DNA of 64,000 nucleotides from Gemmatimonadota bacterium (GTDB taxonomy: Bacteria > Gemmatimonadota > Gemmatimonadetes > Gemmatimonadales > Gemmatimonadaceae), in the NCBI GenBank assembly GCA_016719105.1, contig JADKAQ010000046.1, positions 824,247-888,246 on the forward strand, read 5' to 3'. Below the pieces are notes generated by a model. The model was not told the origin of the DNA. It searched no databases and was given only the letters and a program-made list of their open reading frames with translations. Positions 56,934 through 64,000 of this stretch are shown piece after piece. The position numbers and the translations under genes were made by a program. Position 1 is the first letter of the stretch. Each line of letters starts with the position of its first letter.

Positions 56934-58580
56934 ATGACCCGTCGCACCCCGCACATGACCTCACGACGTGACTTCCTGAAAACCGGCGGCGTGGCGGCCG
57001 GCGCGGTCGCGCTCTCGGGAGCGCTCCGCACCGCCGAAGCGGCCGTCCCGCGCGTCCGCCACGTGGCGACCGCCCCGGAGATGGACGCCTCGGTGAAGGC
57101 GCTCCTCATGGAGGCGCTCAACGCCGCCAAGCTCGCCGGCGCCGGCTATGCCGATGCACGCATCGGGCGCTACCTGCAGAACTTCGTGGTGACGCGCGAG
57201 CAGCAGATCATCAACGTGGTCGACACCGACTCGATCGGGATTGGCATCCGCGCCCTGGTGGACGGCACGTGGGGCTTTGCCGCCTCGCGCGACCTCACCA
57301 CGGGCGGGGTCGCGGCCGCCGCCCGGGAGGCCGTGGCCATCGCCAAGGCCAATCGCGTGGCGCGCGACCGGATGATCACGCTGGCACCGGCGCCCGCGGT
57401 GCCTAACGCCAGCTGGAAGAACGCCTACGAGATCGATCCGTGGACGATCCCGGTCGAGGAGAAGGCCGACCTGCTGATCAAGAGCAACGGGGCGGGGATG
57501 AAGGCGGCCAACGTGAAGTACGTCTTCAGCGCCCTCTTCTTCCGCAAACAGGAGCGCAACTACGCCAACACCGACGGCTCGGTGATCGCGCAGACCATCG
57601 TGCAGAGCGCGATCCAGCAGCAGTTCACGGCGGTGAGCCCGGATTTCTCCGACTTCCAGAACCGCGGCAACACCATGCCACCGGTGGGTCGCGGCTGGGA
57701 GTGGGTGCTGCAACAGAACCTCGTCCAGAACGCCACCAAGTGGGGCGAAGAGGCGAGCCAGAAGCTCAAGGCCAAGCCGGTCGACGTGGGACGCTACGAC
57801 CTCGTGCTGCACCCGTCGCACTTGTGGCTGACGATCCACGAATCGATCGCCCATCCCACGGAGCTCGATCGGGCGATGGGGTACGAGGCCAACTACGCCG
57901 GCACGTCGTTCGTCGCACCGCCGCAGGACTTCCTCGGGAAGTTCAAGTACGGCCCCGAGTTCATGAACATCCAGGGCGACCGTTCGCAGCCGGGGGCGCT
58001 GGCCACCGTGGGTTACGACGACGAAGGGGTCGCGCCTGACGAGTTCCTGATCATCAAGAACGGGAAAGTCAACGACTACCAGACCACGCGCGAGCAGGCG
58101 AGCTGGCTCGACGCGTGGTACACGTCGCAGGGAAAGCCCACGCGCTCGCACGGCTGCTCGTATGCCGACAACTGGAGCTCGGTGCAGTTCCAGCGCATGC
58201 CGAACGTGTCGCTGTTGCCGGGAGAGAAGGAGCAGTCGTTCGAGGACCTGATCGCCGCCACCGACAAGGGGATCGCGATCGTGGGCGACGGCTCGTTCTC
58301 AATCGACCAGCAGCGCTACAACGCGCAGTTTGGGGGGCAGCTCTTCTATGAGATCAAGGGCGGGAAGATCGTCGGGATGCTCAAGGACGTGGCCTACCAG
58401 ATGCGCACCCCCGACTTCTGGAATGCGATGGACATGATCGGCGGGAAGAAGAGCTACGAGGTGTGGGGATCGTTCTTTGACGGGAAGGGGCAACCGGGAC
58501 AGGTGAATGCCGTGAGTCACGGCTCCGTCCCCGCGCGCTTCCGCAACGTCAACGTCATCAACACCGGCCGGAAGGCCTGA
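56934..58580 (+). CDS. TldD-type metallopeptidase subunit with Tat signal
   Basis: 548 residues; an internal ATG at 56955 (MTSRRDFLK) is an alternative start. A clear Tat signal (SRRDFLKTGGVAAGAVALSG) opens the protein. The TldD active-site motif HESIAHPTELDRAMG (HExxxH type) is intact near residue 305, followed by the usual C-terminal beta domain ending in FRNVNVINTG. TldD forms a heterodimeric zinc protease with TldE, whose gene follows. In E. coli these are cytosolic; a Tat leader implies export here. Confidence 0.9.
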   Translation: MTRRTPHMTSRRDFLKTGGVAAGAVALSGALRTAEAAVPRVRHVATAPEMDASVKALLMEALNAAKLAGAGYADARIGRYLQNFVVTREQQIINVVDTDSIGIGIRALVDGTWGFAASRDLTTGGVAAAAREAVAIAKANRVARDRMITLAPAPAVPNASWKNAYEIDPWTIPVEEKADLLIKSNGAGMKAANVKYVFSALFFRKQERNYANTDGSVIAQTIVQSAIQQQFTAVSPDFSDFQNRGNTMPPVGRGWEWVLQQNLVQNATKWGEEASQKLKAKPVDVGRYDLVLHPSHLWLTIHESIAHPTELDRAMGYEANYAGTSFVAPPQDFLGKFKYGPEFMNIQGDRSQPGALATVGYDDEGVAPDEFLIIKNGKVNDYQTTREQASWLDAWYTSQGKPTRSHGCSYADNWSSVQFQRMPNVSLLPGEKEQSFEDLIAATDKGIAIVGDGSFSIDQQRYNAQFGGQLFYEIKGGKIVGMLKDVAYQMRTPDFWNAMDMIGGKKSYEVWGSFFDGKGQPGQVNAVSHGSVPARFRNVNVINTGRKA

Positions 58581-58692
58581 TCCCCAACCCGGCACTTCAT
58601 CATGCGACGCAACAATTTCAGCGAAGTGGTCACCGCGCCGGCCCGCCTGTACGACCGCGACGGGACCGTACGATGCCGCGAACGAGGCGATC

Positions 58693-60020
58693 ATGGATCG
58701 GAGCGACGCGCAGGCGCTCATCGAGCGCATCAAGAAGTTCTCCAAGGCCGAAGCCGTGGAGGTGCAGATCTTTGGCGGCAACGTGACCAACGTCCGCTTT
58801 GCCGACAACCAGATGTCGACCGCCGGTGGCGTGAGCGACTTCCAGGTCGGCGTGCAGAGCTACTTCGGCGCCAAGCACGCCATCGTCACCTCCAACGAGG
58901 TGACCGACGAGGCGCTCAAGGCGATGGTCGAGAAGTCGGAGAAGCTCGCGCGGCTTGCGCCTGACGACCCCGAGTCGATGCCGCAGCTCCCGCCGCAGCA
59001 GTACCAGCCGGTGGAGGCCTACTTCCCCTCCGTGGCCAACATGAGCGCCGAGGAGCGGGCGAAGATCGCGCTCACGGCGCTGGAGCCATGCCGCGCCGCC
59101 GGTGACCTCACCGCCGCCGGCTACCTGGAGAACCGGACCGCCTTCAACGCCTACGGTACCAGCACCGGACTCTTTGCCTATCATCGCGGGACGAGCAGCA
59201 ACTACACGATCACGGCGCGCACCAAGGATGGCACCGGCTCGGGGTGGGCCGGGGCCGAGCATAACGACGCGCGTATGGTGGACTACGCGGGGGTGAGCCG
59301 CCGCGCCATCGAGAAGGCGCGCGCCTCGCGCACCCCGGTGGCGGTGGAGCCGGGGCGCTACACGGTGATCATGGAGCCGCAGGCCGTGGGCGACCTGTGC
59401 CAGCTCATCGCCTTCTACGCCGACGCCCGTGCCACCGACGAAGGGCGCTCGCCATTCGTGAAGCAGGGGGGCGGGACCAAGGTCGGCGAGAAGATCCTCG
59501 ACGAGCGCATCAGCATGTACGCCGACCCGTTCGACCCGATGGTGCGCGCCCAGCCGTATGACGGCGACGGGCTCCCGTTAGGCCGGCAGGAGTTCATCAA
59601 GGACGGCGTTCTCAAGACGCTGTACTACTCGCGCTTCTGGGCCAAGAAGAAGGGGGTGCAACCGACCGGGGCGCCTACTTCCTTCCTGATGAGCGGCGGT
59701 ACGTCGAGCGTGGAGGACATGATCAAGGCCACGCCGCGCGGGATTCTCGTCACGCGCCTCTGGTACCTGCGTGAGGTCGATCCGCGCACGATCCTCTACA
59801 CCGGCCTCACGCGCGACGGGACCTTCCTCATCGAGAACGGGAAGATCACCAAGGCGGTGAAGAACTTCCGCTTCAACGACTCGCCGCTCTTCATGCTCAA
59901 CAACTGGAGATGCTCGGGCGGCCGGAGCGATTGGCCGGGACGGAAGCGGGCGGGGCCGTGGTCGTGCCGGCGGTGAAGGTGCGGGACTTCAACTTCACGT
60001 CGCTGTCGGACGCGATCTGA
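58693..60020 (+). pseudogene. TldE/PmbA-type partner of TldD, single frameshift near the C-terminus
   Basis: From the ATG at 58693 the frame reads through the PmbA fold (AEAVEVQIFGGNVTNVRFAD, FNAYGTSTGLFAYHRGTSSN, TGAPTSFLMSGGTSSVEDM) to FNDSPLFMLNN and then breaks near 59903-59909. One added base continues the usual family ending: EMLGRPERLAG...AVVVPAVKVRDFNFTSL to a stop at 60018-60020 (442 aa). Unrepaired, the protein would stop at 59976 with a foreign tail. No HExxxH motif, as expected for the TldE partner, and no signal peptide, unlike its TldD neighbour. The break may be a base-calling error. Confidence 0.85.
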
Positions 60021-60042
60021 GAACCGTACGCAGCGGGTGAGT

Positions 60043-60081
60043 ACGACGGCGAGGGGAGCGCACGACACCCCTCGCCGTCGT
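60043..60081. terminator. Strong hairpin after tldE
   Basis: ACGACGGCGAGGGG (60043-60056) pairs perfectly over 14 bases with CCCCTCGCCGTCGT (60068-60081), with an 11-base loop, 22 bp after the restored tldE stop. The right arm is followed by GCGTTTGG, a weak T-run. Confidence 0.75.
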
Positions 60082-60179
60082 GCGTTTGGCGAAGGGAGCG
60101 GGAAATGACAAGGGTTGCGTTGCGCGTGGCGCGACGCGACTTCTAGACATCGCCTCCTGTTCACCCGCAGGGACTGCGC

Positions 60180-61418
60180 GTGCGCCCTTCGTTTCTCGAC
60201 TCACCCGAAGCCGTGTACGGCCTGCTCGTGCTGGGACTGTTCATCGTCCCGCGCATCCTGCAGCGCTTTCGCCTCCCGGCCGCCATCGTGACGCTCGGAC
60301 TCGGGGCGGGGGCGGGGATGGGGTTCGGCCTGTTCGGCCATGATACGACCATCCAGCTGTTCTCCACGCTCGGAATCGTCGCGCTCTTCCTGTTCGCCGG
60401 GCTCGAAGTGGACTTCCACGAGCTGCGGGACGGGGTGTGGGTGTTGGCGCAACACGTGGTCATCCAGCTGGTCCTGCTCGGGGTCGGGAGTTTCGCTTGT
60501 GCCACCGTGTTCGGGCTTCCGACGCGCCCGGCCATGCTGTATGCGCTCGCGCTCCTGACGCCCTCGACCGGTTTCATCCTCGATTCGTTGCCCAGCTTCG
60601 GGCTGGACAAGTCCGGCGAGTTCTGGGTCAAGTCGAAGGCGATCGCCACCGAGGTCGTCGCGTTGGTGATCCTGCTCATCGTGGTGCAGTCCTCGAGCGT
60701 TCGTACGCTGGGCGTCTCCGTCGCGGCGCTCTTCGCGATGGTGATGGTGCTTCCCGTCGTCTTTCGCGTCTTCGCCACCGCCATCGCCCCCTACGCGCCC
60801 GGGACGGAGTTCACCTTTCTCATCCTCGTGGCGCTCCTGTGCGCGTACATCACGCGCACGCTCGGCGTCTACTATCTCGTGGGCGCCTTCGTGGTGGGGT
60901 TGAGTGCCGTGCGCATGCGGCGCGAGATCCCCGCGCTGAGTTCCGAGAAGTTGTTAGGCGGGGTGCAGCTCTTTGCCTCGTTCTTCATTCCCTTCTACTT
61001 CTTCAAGGCCGGGCTCGGGCTCACCCGCGACACCTTTACCGTGCACTCCGTCTCGCTCGGCGTGGGGTTGGTGCTGCTGCTCGTGCCGCTCAAGACGTTC
61101 GTTGTCGCCGCGCATCGTCGGGCTTCATTGGACGAGCCATGGCCGCGCGGCGGGCGTGTTGGGCTCGCGCTGGTACCGACGCTCGTCTTCACGCTCGTCA
61201 TCGGCGGGATCCTGCAGGAGCGTTATGCGCTCCCCGTCGCATTGTACGGCGCCCTGGTCGTCTTCACGATCATCAATACGATGATCCCGGGGGTGCTCCT
61301 GCACACGCCGCCGCTCGCGTTCGAGGCGCCGACCATGCCCACCGCACCCCACCTGCCCGCCTTCCAGTCCGAGCGTTCGTCGCCACCACGAGCAGGGCAC
61401 GATGGGCGCGGAACATAA
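60180..61418 (+). CDS. CPA2-family cation:proton antiporter (Kef/NhaS-like)
   Basis: 412 residues starting at GTG; about 12 hydrophobic helices throughout. Typical lines: FRLPAAIVTLGLGAGAGMGF in helix 2, VALFLFAGLEVDFHELR, LLTPSTGFILDSLPSFGLDK, ATEVVALVILLIV and LVGAFVVGLSAVRMR. No C-terminal TrkA-N/RCK domain, only a short disordered tail. It exchanges K+ or Na+ for H+ across the inner membrane. Confidence 0.88.
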   Translation: MRPSFLDSPEAVYGLLVLGLFIVPRILQRFRLPAAIVTLGLGAGAGMGFGLFGHDTTIQLFSTLGIVALFLFAGLEVDFHELRDGVWVLAQHVVIQLVLLGVGSFACATVFGLPTRPAMLYALALLTPSTGFILDSLPSFGLDKSGEFWVKSKAIATEVVALVILLIVVQSSSVRTLGVSVAALFAMVMVLPVVFRVFATAIAPYAPGTEFTFLILVALLCAYITRTLGVYYLVGAFVVGLSAVRMRREIPALSSEKLLGGVQLFASFFIPFYFFKAGLGLTRDTFTVHSVSLGVGLVLLLVPLKTFVVAAHRRASLDEPWPRGGRVGLALVPTLVFTLVIGGILQERYALPVALYGALVVFTIINTMIPGVLLHTPPLAFEAPTMPTAPHLPAFQSERSSPPRAGHDGRGT

Positions 61419-61529
61419 CGACGGCGTGCACGGGCCCTCGCGGCGCCGCCGCGACGCCGGCTCTGCGTCGCGCTCCGACCTTCGCCCGGGGTTCCCGGCC
61501 GCGGCGCGCGTCAATACGTTGCGACGGTG

Positions 61530-63026
61530 ATGCCGAGCAGCGCACGAGAGATCGCCGCCCGCTTTCCGGCAGACTTTCTGTGGGGAGTGGCAACCTCAGC
61601 TTACCAGATTGAGGGGGCGCTGGACGCCGACGGGCGTGGGCGGTCGATCTGGGAGGCATTCGCCGAGCGCGCGGGCGCCATCGAGCGTGGGGAGGACGCG
61701 TCGCTCGCGTGCGACCACTACCGACGCCGCGACGACGACCTCGAGTTGCTGCGGTCGCTTGGAGTGGGGAGCTATCGCTTCTCCATCGCCTGGCCCCGCA
61801 TTCAACCCAGCGGAGCCGGCCCCGTGAATCGCGCCGGGCTCGCCTTCTACGACCGGCTGGTGGACGGGCTGCTGGAGGCCGGCATTCGCCCATTCCCGAC
61901 GCTGTACCACTGGGACCTGCCGCAGGCCTTGGAAGATGCCGGCGGGTGGGCCGCGCGCGAGACCAGTGCGCGCTTTGCGGACTATGCTGGCGTGATGCTG
62001 CATGCCCTGGGCGACCGCGTGCGCGATTGGGCGCTGTTCAACGAGCCGTTCATCTTCACTTCGCGCGGCTATCTGCTCGGTCGATACGCGCCGGGACGTC
62101 AAAGCGTCGTCGACTTCCTGCGCGCGGTGCATGTCGTCACGATGGCGCACGCCGAGGGGTTTGCCGCGGCCAAGGCGTCACGCCCTGACGCGCGCGTCGG
62201 ATCGGTCTTCGCCATGGCTCCCTGCGAACCGGCCACCGACTCCGAGGACGACCGCGCCGCCACGGACTACGCCGATGCGGTCTTCAATCATCTCTTCCTC
62301 GACCCGCTGTTGAAGGGATGCTATCCGCAGGCGTTCCTCGATAGTGTGCCACTACAGGCGCTGGCGATGCGCGCCGACGATGCCGATCGCATGCGCACGC
62401 CGCTCGACTTTCTCGGGGTCAACACGTACTACCGCCTGGTCGTGAGCAGCGGCGGCGACAATCGCCCCGACCTGCCGTACTTCCTCTTCGATATCCTCTC
62501 GGATGAGCGGACCACGGGTGCGCACGCCGACTTCTCGTCGTCGGTGCGCAACGTGCGGCGCATCGAGAACGCGTTCGGGCGCAGCGAAGGCAAGCGAACG
62601 GCGATGGGGTGGGAGATCTGGCCGCGCGCGTTGCACGACGTGCTGCTCTCGATCACTAGCGACTATGGGGCCATCCCGATCGAGGTGTGCGAGAGCGGCT
62701 GCGCCTTTGACGAGTCGCCCGCGAGCGATGGCGTGGTGCACGATGCAGGACGCATCACCTATCACCAGGCGCACATTCTCGCGGTCGCTGATGCGCTGCG
62801 CGCCGGGGCCAACGTGCGGAGCTACCACGCGTGGAGCCTGTACGACAATTTCGAGTGGGCGTCGGGTTATCGGCCGCGCTTTGGCCTGGTACATGTCGAC
62901 TTTGCGACCCAGCGTCGCACGTGGAAGCATTCGGCCCACTGGTATCGGGAGGTGTGCCTCGCGGCGCGGGAGTCGGGGCACGTGGCCTCCCGCAACATCG
63001 CTCCCCTTCACGGGTACGGTCGGTAA
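61530..63026 (+). CDS. GH1 family beta-glucosidase-like enzyme
   Basis: 498 residues. N-terminal GH1 signature FPADFLWGVATSAYQIEGA, the acid/base Glu in ALFNEPF near residue 170, NTYYRLVV, and the nucleophile region IEVCESGCAFDE near 388, where the usual TENG reads CESG but Glu is kept. The C-terminal signature SYHAWSLYDNFEWASGYRPR is intact. It is cytoplasmic (no signal). It hydrolyses a beta-linked disaccharide or glycoside, or acts in transglycosylation. Coupled by TAATG to the next gene. Confidence 0.92.
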   Translation: MPSSAREIAARFPADFLWGVATSAYQIEGALDADGRGRSIWEAFAERAGAIERGEDASLACDHYRRRDDDLELLRSLGVGSYRFSIAWPRIQPSGAGPVNRAGLAFYDRLVDGLLEAGIRPFPTLYHWDLPQALEDAGGWAARETSARFADYAGVMLHALGDRVRDWALFNEPFIFTSRGYLLGRYAPGRQSVVDFLRAVHVVTMAHAEGFAAAKASRPDARVGSVFAMAPCEPATDSEDDRAATDYADAVFNHLFLDPLLKGCYPQAFLDSVPLQALAMRADDADRMRTPLDFLGVNTYYRLVVSSGGDNRPDLPYFLFDILSDERTTGAHADFSSSVRNVRRIENAFGRSEGKRTAMGWEIWPRALHDVLLSITSDYGAIPIEVCESGCAFDESPASDGVVHDAGRITYHQAHILAVADALRAGANVRSYHAWSLYDNFEWASGYRPRFGLVHVDFATQRRTWKHSAHWYREVCLAARESGHVASRNIAPLHGYGR

Positions 63027-63808
63027 TGCGGTCGATTCTCCTTCTTTCCGACGTCGACGGGACGTTGCTCGATCGTGCGGGGCAGTACGCGATCGGCGCC
63101 GGTGAACTACGGGCGGCGGGCACCCGAGTGACCCTGGTTCTGGTTTCGAGCCGTACGGTGCTCGAGTTGTCGCAGAATCAGCGCGCCCTTGGCCTCCAGG
63201 GACCCGTCGTCGCCGAGAACGGCGCCGTGGTAGCGTGGCCGTGGCATGAGTCGCTGCGCACGTATGGCACACAGGAGGAGATCGACGGGTGCACCTGGTG
63301 CGTGCGGCACGTGGGGAGACCGGCTTCCGAGATTCGAGAGGCGTCGCGCAGTGCAGCACACGCCGCCGGTGTCGCGTATGTCGACCAGGCAGATGTCGAG
63401 CCGACGCTGGGGCGGCGCTGTTCGGTGCTGCTGCGCCCCGTGCCGGGGGCGAGCGATGCGTCGCTTGCGCCGCTCGCGCAGGCACTCCGTGTCAACGGAT
63501 GGACGGTGGCGTCGGGTGGTGCGTGGCTCGCCGTGACGGGCGACGCCGACAAGGGGCGGGGCGTGGTGGTTCTGCAGTCGGCACTGACTGGGCTTGGCCA
63601 GCGTTATGACATCACCGCAGCGGTGGGCGACGGCGACAACGACGTTTCGCTCTTGCTGGCGGCCGACCGACGGTTCGTGATCGGCCGTGATGACGGCACA
63701 TGGCACCCTTCCCTGCGTGCGCTCCCCGACGCAGAGTGCGTGCCTACCCCCGGGATCGCTGGCTGGCGCGAGGTGTTGCGCCAGCTGACCGCACTGCAGG
63801 AGGTTTGA
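63026..63808 (+). CDS. HAD-superfamily sugar phosphatase (mannosyl-3-phosphoglycerate phosphatase-like)
   Basis: 260 residues. HAD motif I LLLSDVDGTLLD, motif II Ser/Thr in LVLVSSRTVLEL, VAENGAVVAWP, motif III Lys in DADKGRGVVV, motif IV VGDGDNDVSLL. The VAENGA and PWHESL lines recall the MPGP/Cof-type subgroup that dephosphorylates mannosyl- or glucosyl-3-phosphoglycerate. It is coupled upstream (TAATG) to GH1 and downstream (TGATG) to a glycosyltransferase, a combination consistent with glucosyl- or mannosylglycerate metabolism; this is inference. Confidence 0.85.
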   Translation: MRSILLLSDVDGTLLDRAGQYAIGAGELRAAGTRVTLVLVSSRTVLELSQNQRALGLQGPVVAENGAVVAWPWHESLRTYGTQEEIDGCTWCVRHVGRPASEIREASRSAAHAAGVAYVDQADVEPTLGRRCSVLLRPVPGASDASLAPLAQALRVNGWTVASGGAWLAVTGDADKGRGVVVLQSALTGLGQRYDITAAVGDGDNDVSLLLAADRRFVIGRDDGTWHPSLRALPDAECVPTPGIAGWREVLRQLTALQEV

Positions 63809-64000
63809 TGGCCCTCGTTCCCACGCGCCCGCGCTGGACGCTCAGCATCCTCACCATACCGCGGCGCGAGCCGTACCTGGCGCATCTGCTCGAGTCGTTA
63901 GGTGAGTCGCGCCTGCCACGCGGCACCGTCATCGACGTCGTCTACAACTGGGACACGCGCGAACGTCCGCACGACGTCGTGCGCCGGCTGCGTCGCGTGG
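63808..64000 (+). CDS. Glycosyltransferase-like protein, N-terminal fragment (runs off window)
   Basis: 64 codons from the ATG at 63808, preceded by GGAGG and overlapping the phosphatase stop as TGATG. The sequence WTLSILTIPRREPYLAHLLE is the typical first strand and helix of a family 2 glycosyltransferase. The donor-binding motifs lie beyond the window, so the exact activity is unknown. It is the third gene of the GH1-HAD operon. Confidence 0.65.
   Translation, partial: MALVPTRPRWTLSILTIPRREPYLAHLLESLGESRLPRGTVIDVVYNWDTRERPHDVVRRLRRV

Overview
The window is a GC-rich bacterial chromosome segment, roughly two-thirds G+C or more by eye (not computed). It is densely coded on both strands with short intergenic gaps. 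Many start/stop overlaps (ATGA, GTGA, TAATG, TGATG) point to translational coupling. The gene content is that of a heterotrophic, aerobic, Gram-negative soil-type bacterium: Tat and Sec exported peptidases and oxidoreductases, a PQQ enzyme, a predicted outer-membrane beta-barrel, glycogen synthesis, and several glycoside hydrolases. The protein styles look most like Gemmatimonadota, with Acidobacteriota as the alternative. This is inference from family flavour; there is no rRNA or marker gene to prove it. I see no tRNA, rRNA, CRISPR array, insertion sequence or prophage core.

Layout. 1-6.4 kb: partial secreted esterase-like protein, a FlxA-like coiled coil, an M28B (PSMA-like) carboxypeptidase, and an M1 metallopeptidase coupled to a DUF6702-like partner. 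6.9-10.3 kb: an unusual locus with a 746-aa Trp-cluster/Cys-rich protein, a DUF1360 membrane protein and a small MCCG-start protein, followed by a YaiI/DUF188 protein. 10.3-15 kb: a three-gene coupled 2-oxoacid:ferredoxin oxidoreductase operon (GltD-like Fe-S/FAD subunit, gamma-alpha fusion, beta). 15.5-19 kb: an unknown 542-aa protein, a DUF2214 membrane protein and a secreted GH130-like protein. 19-26.2 kb: a LytS/LytTR two-component pair, a PQQ dehydrogenase carrying a CxxCH insert, and a hybrid histidine kinase with two tandem globin domains. 26.5-35.4 kb: beta-propeller amidohydrolase, DUF1905, PLP decarboxylase, two-subunit GMC dehydrogenase, cupin and a membrane protein. 35.7-39.2 kb: sugar porter, secreted GH32 and a lipoprotein. 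39.3-42.1 kb: divergent glgC/glgA. 42.4-47.9 kb: a four-gene exopolysaccharide-type operon led by a multidomain regulator whose receiver and GGDEF sites are all degenerate. 48-49.5 kb: a small accessory patch with a nucleotidyltransferase gene pair. 49.5-60 kb: tsaA/trmO-like, an aldehyde/xanthine-type molybdo-hydroxylase and tldE genes, each broken by small frameshifts, plus intact SNF2 helicase and tldD genes. 60-64 kb: a CPA2 antiporter and a GH1-HAD-glycosyltransferase operon running off the end.

Features at window scale. The heptamer GTTAGGC/GCCTAAC occurs about 29 times, well above a rough chance expectation of about 6-7. Short tandem repeats with a 12-bp unit sit at or near the 5' end of three genes and inside a fourth. 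Five small frameshifts fall between 49.8 and 59.9 kb, and each is restored by a one-base (or, for tsaA, two-base) change, so base-calling error must be excluded before calling any of these genes dead.
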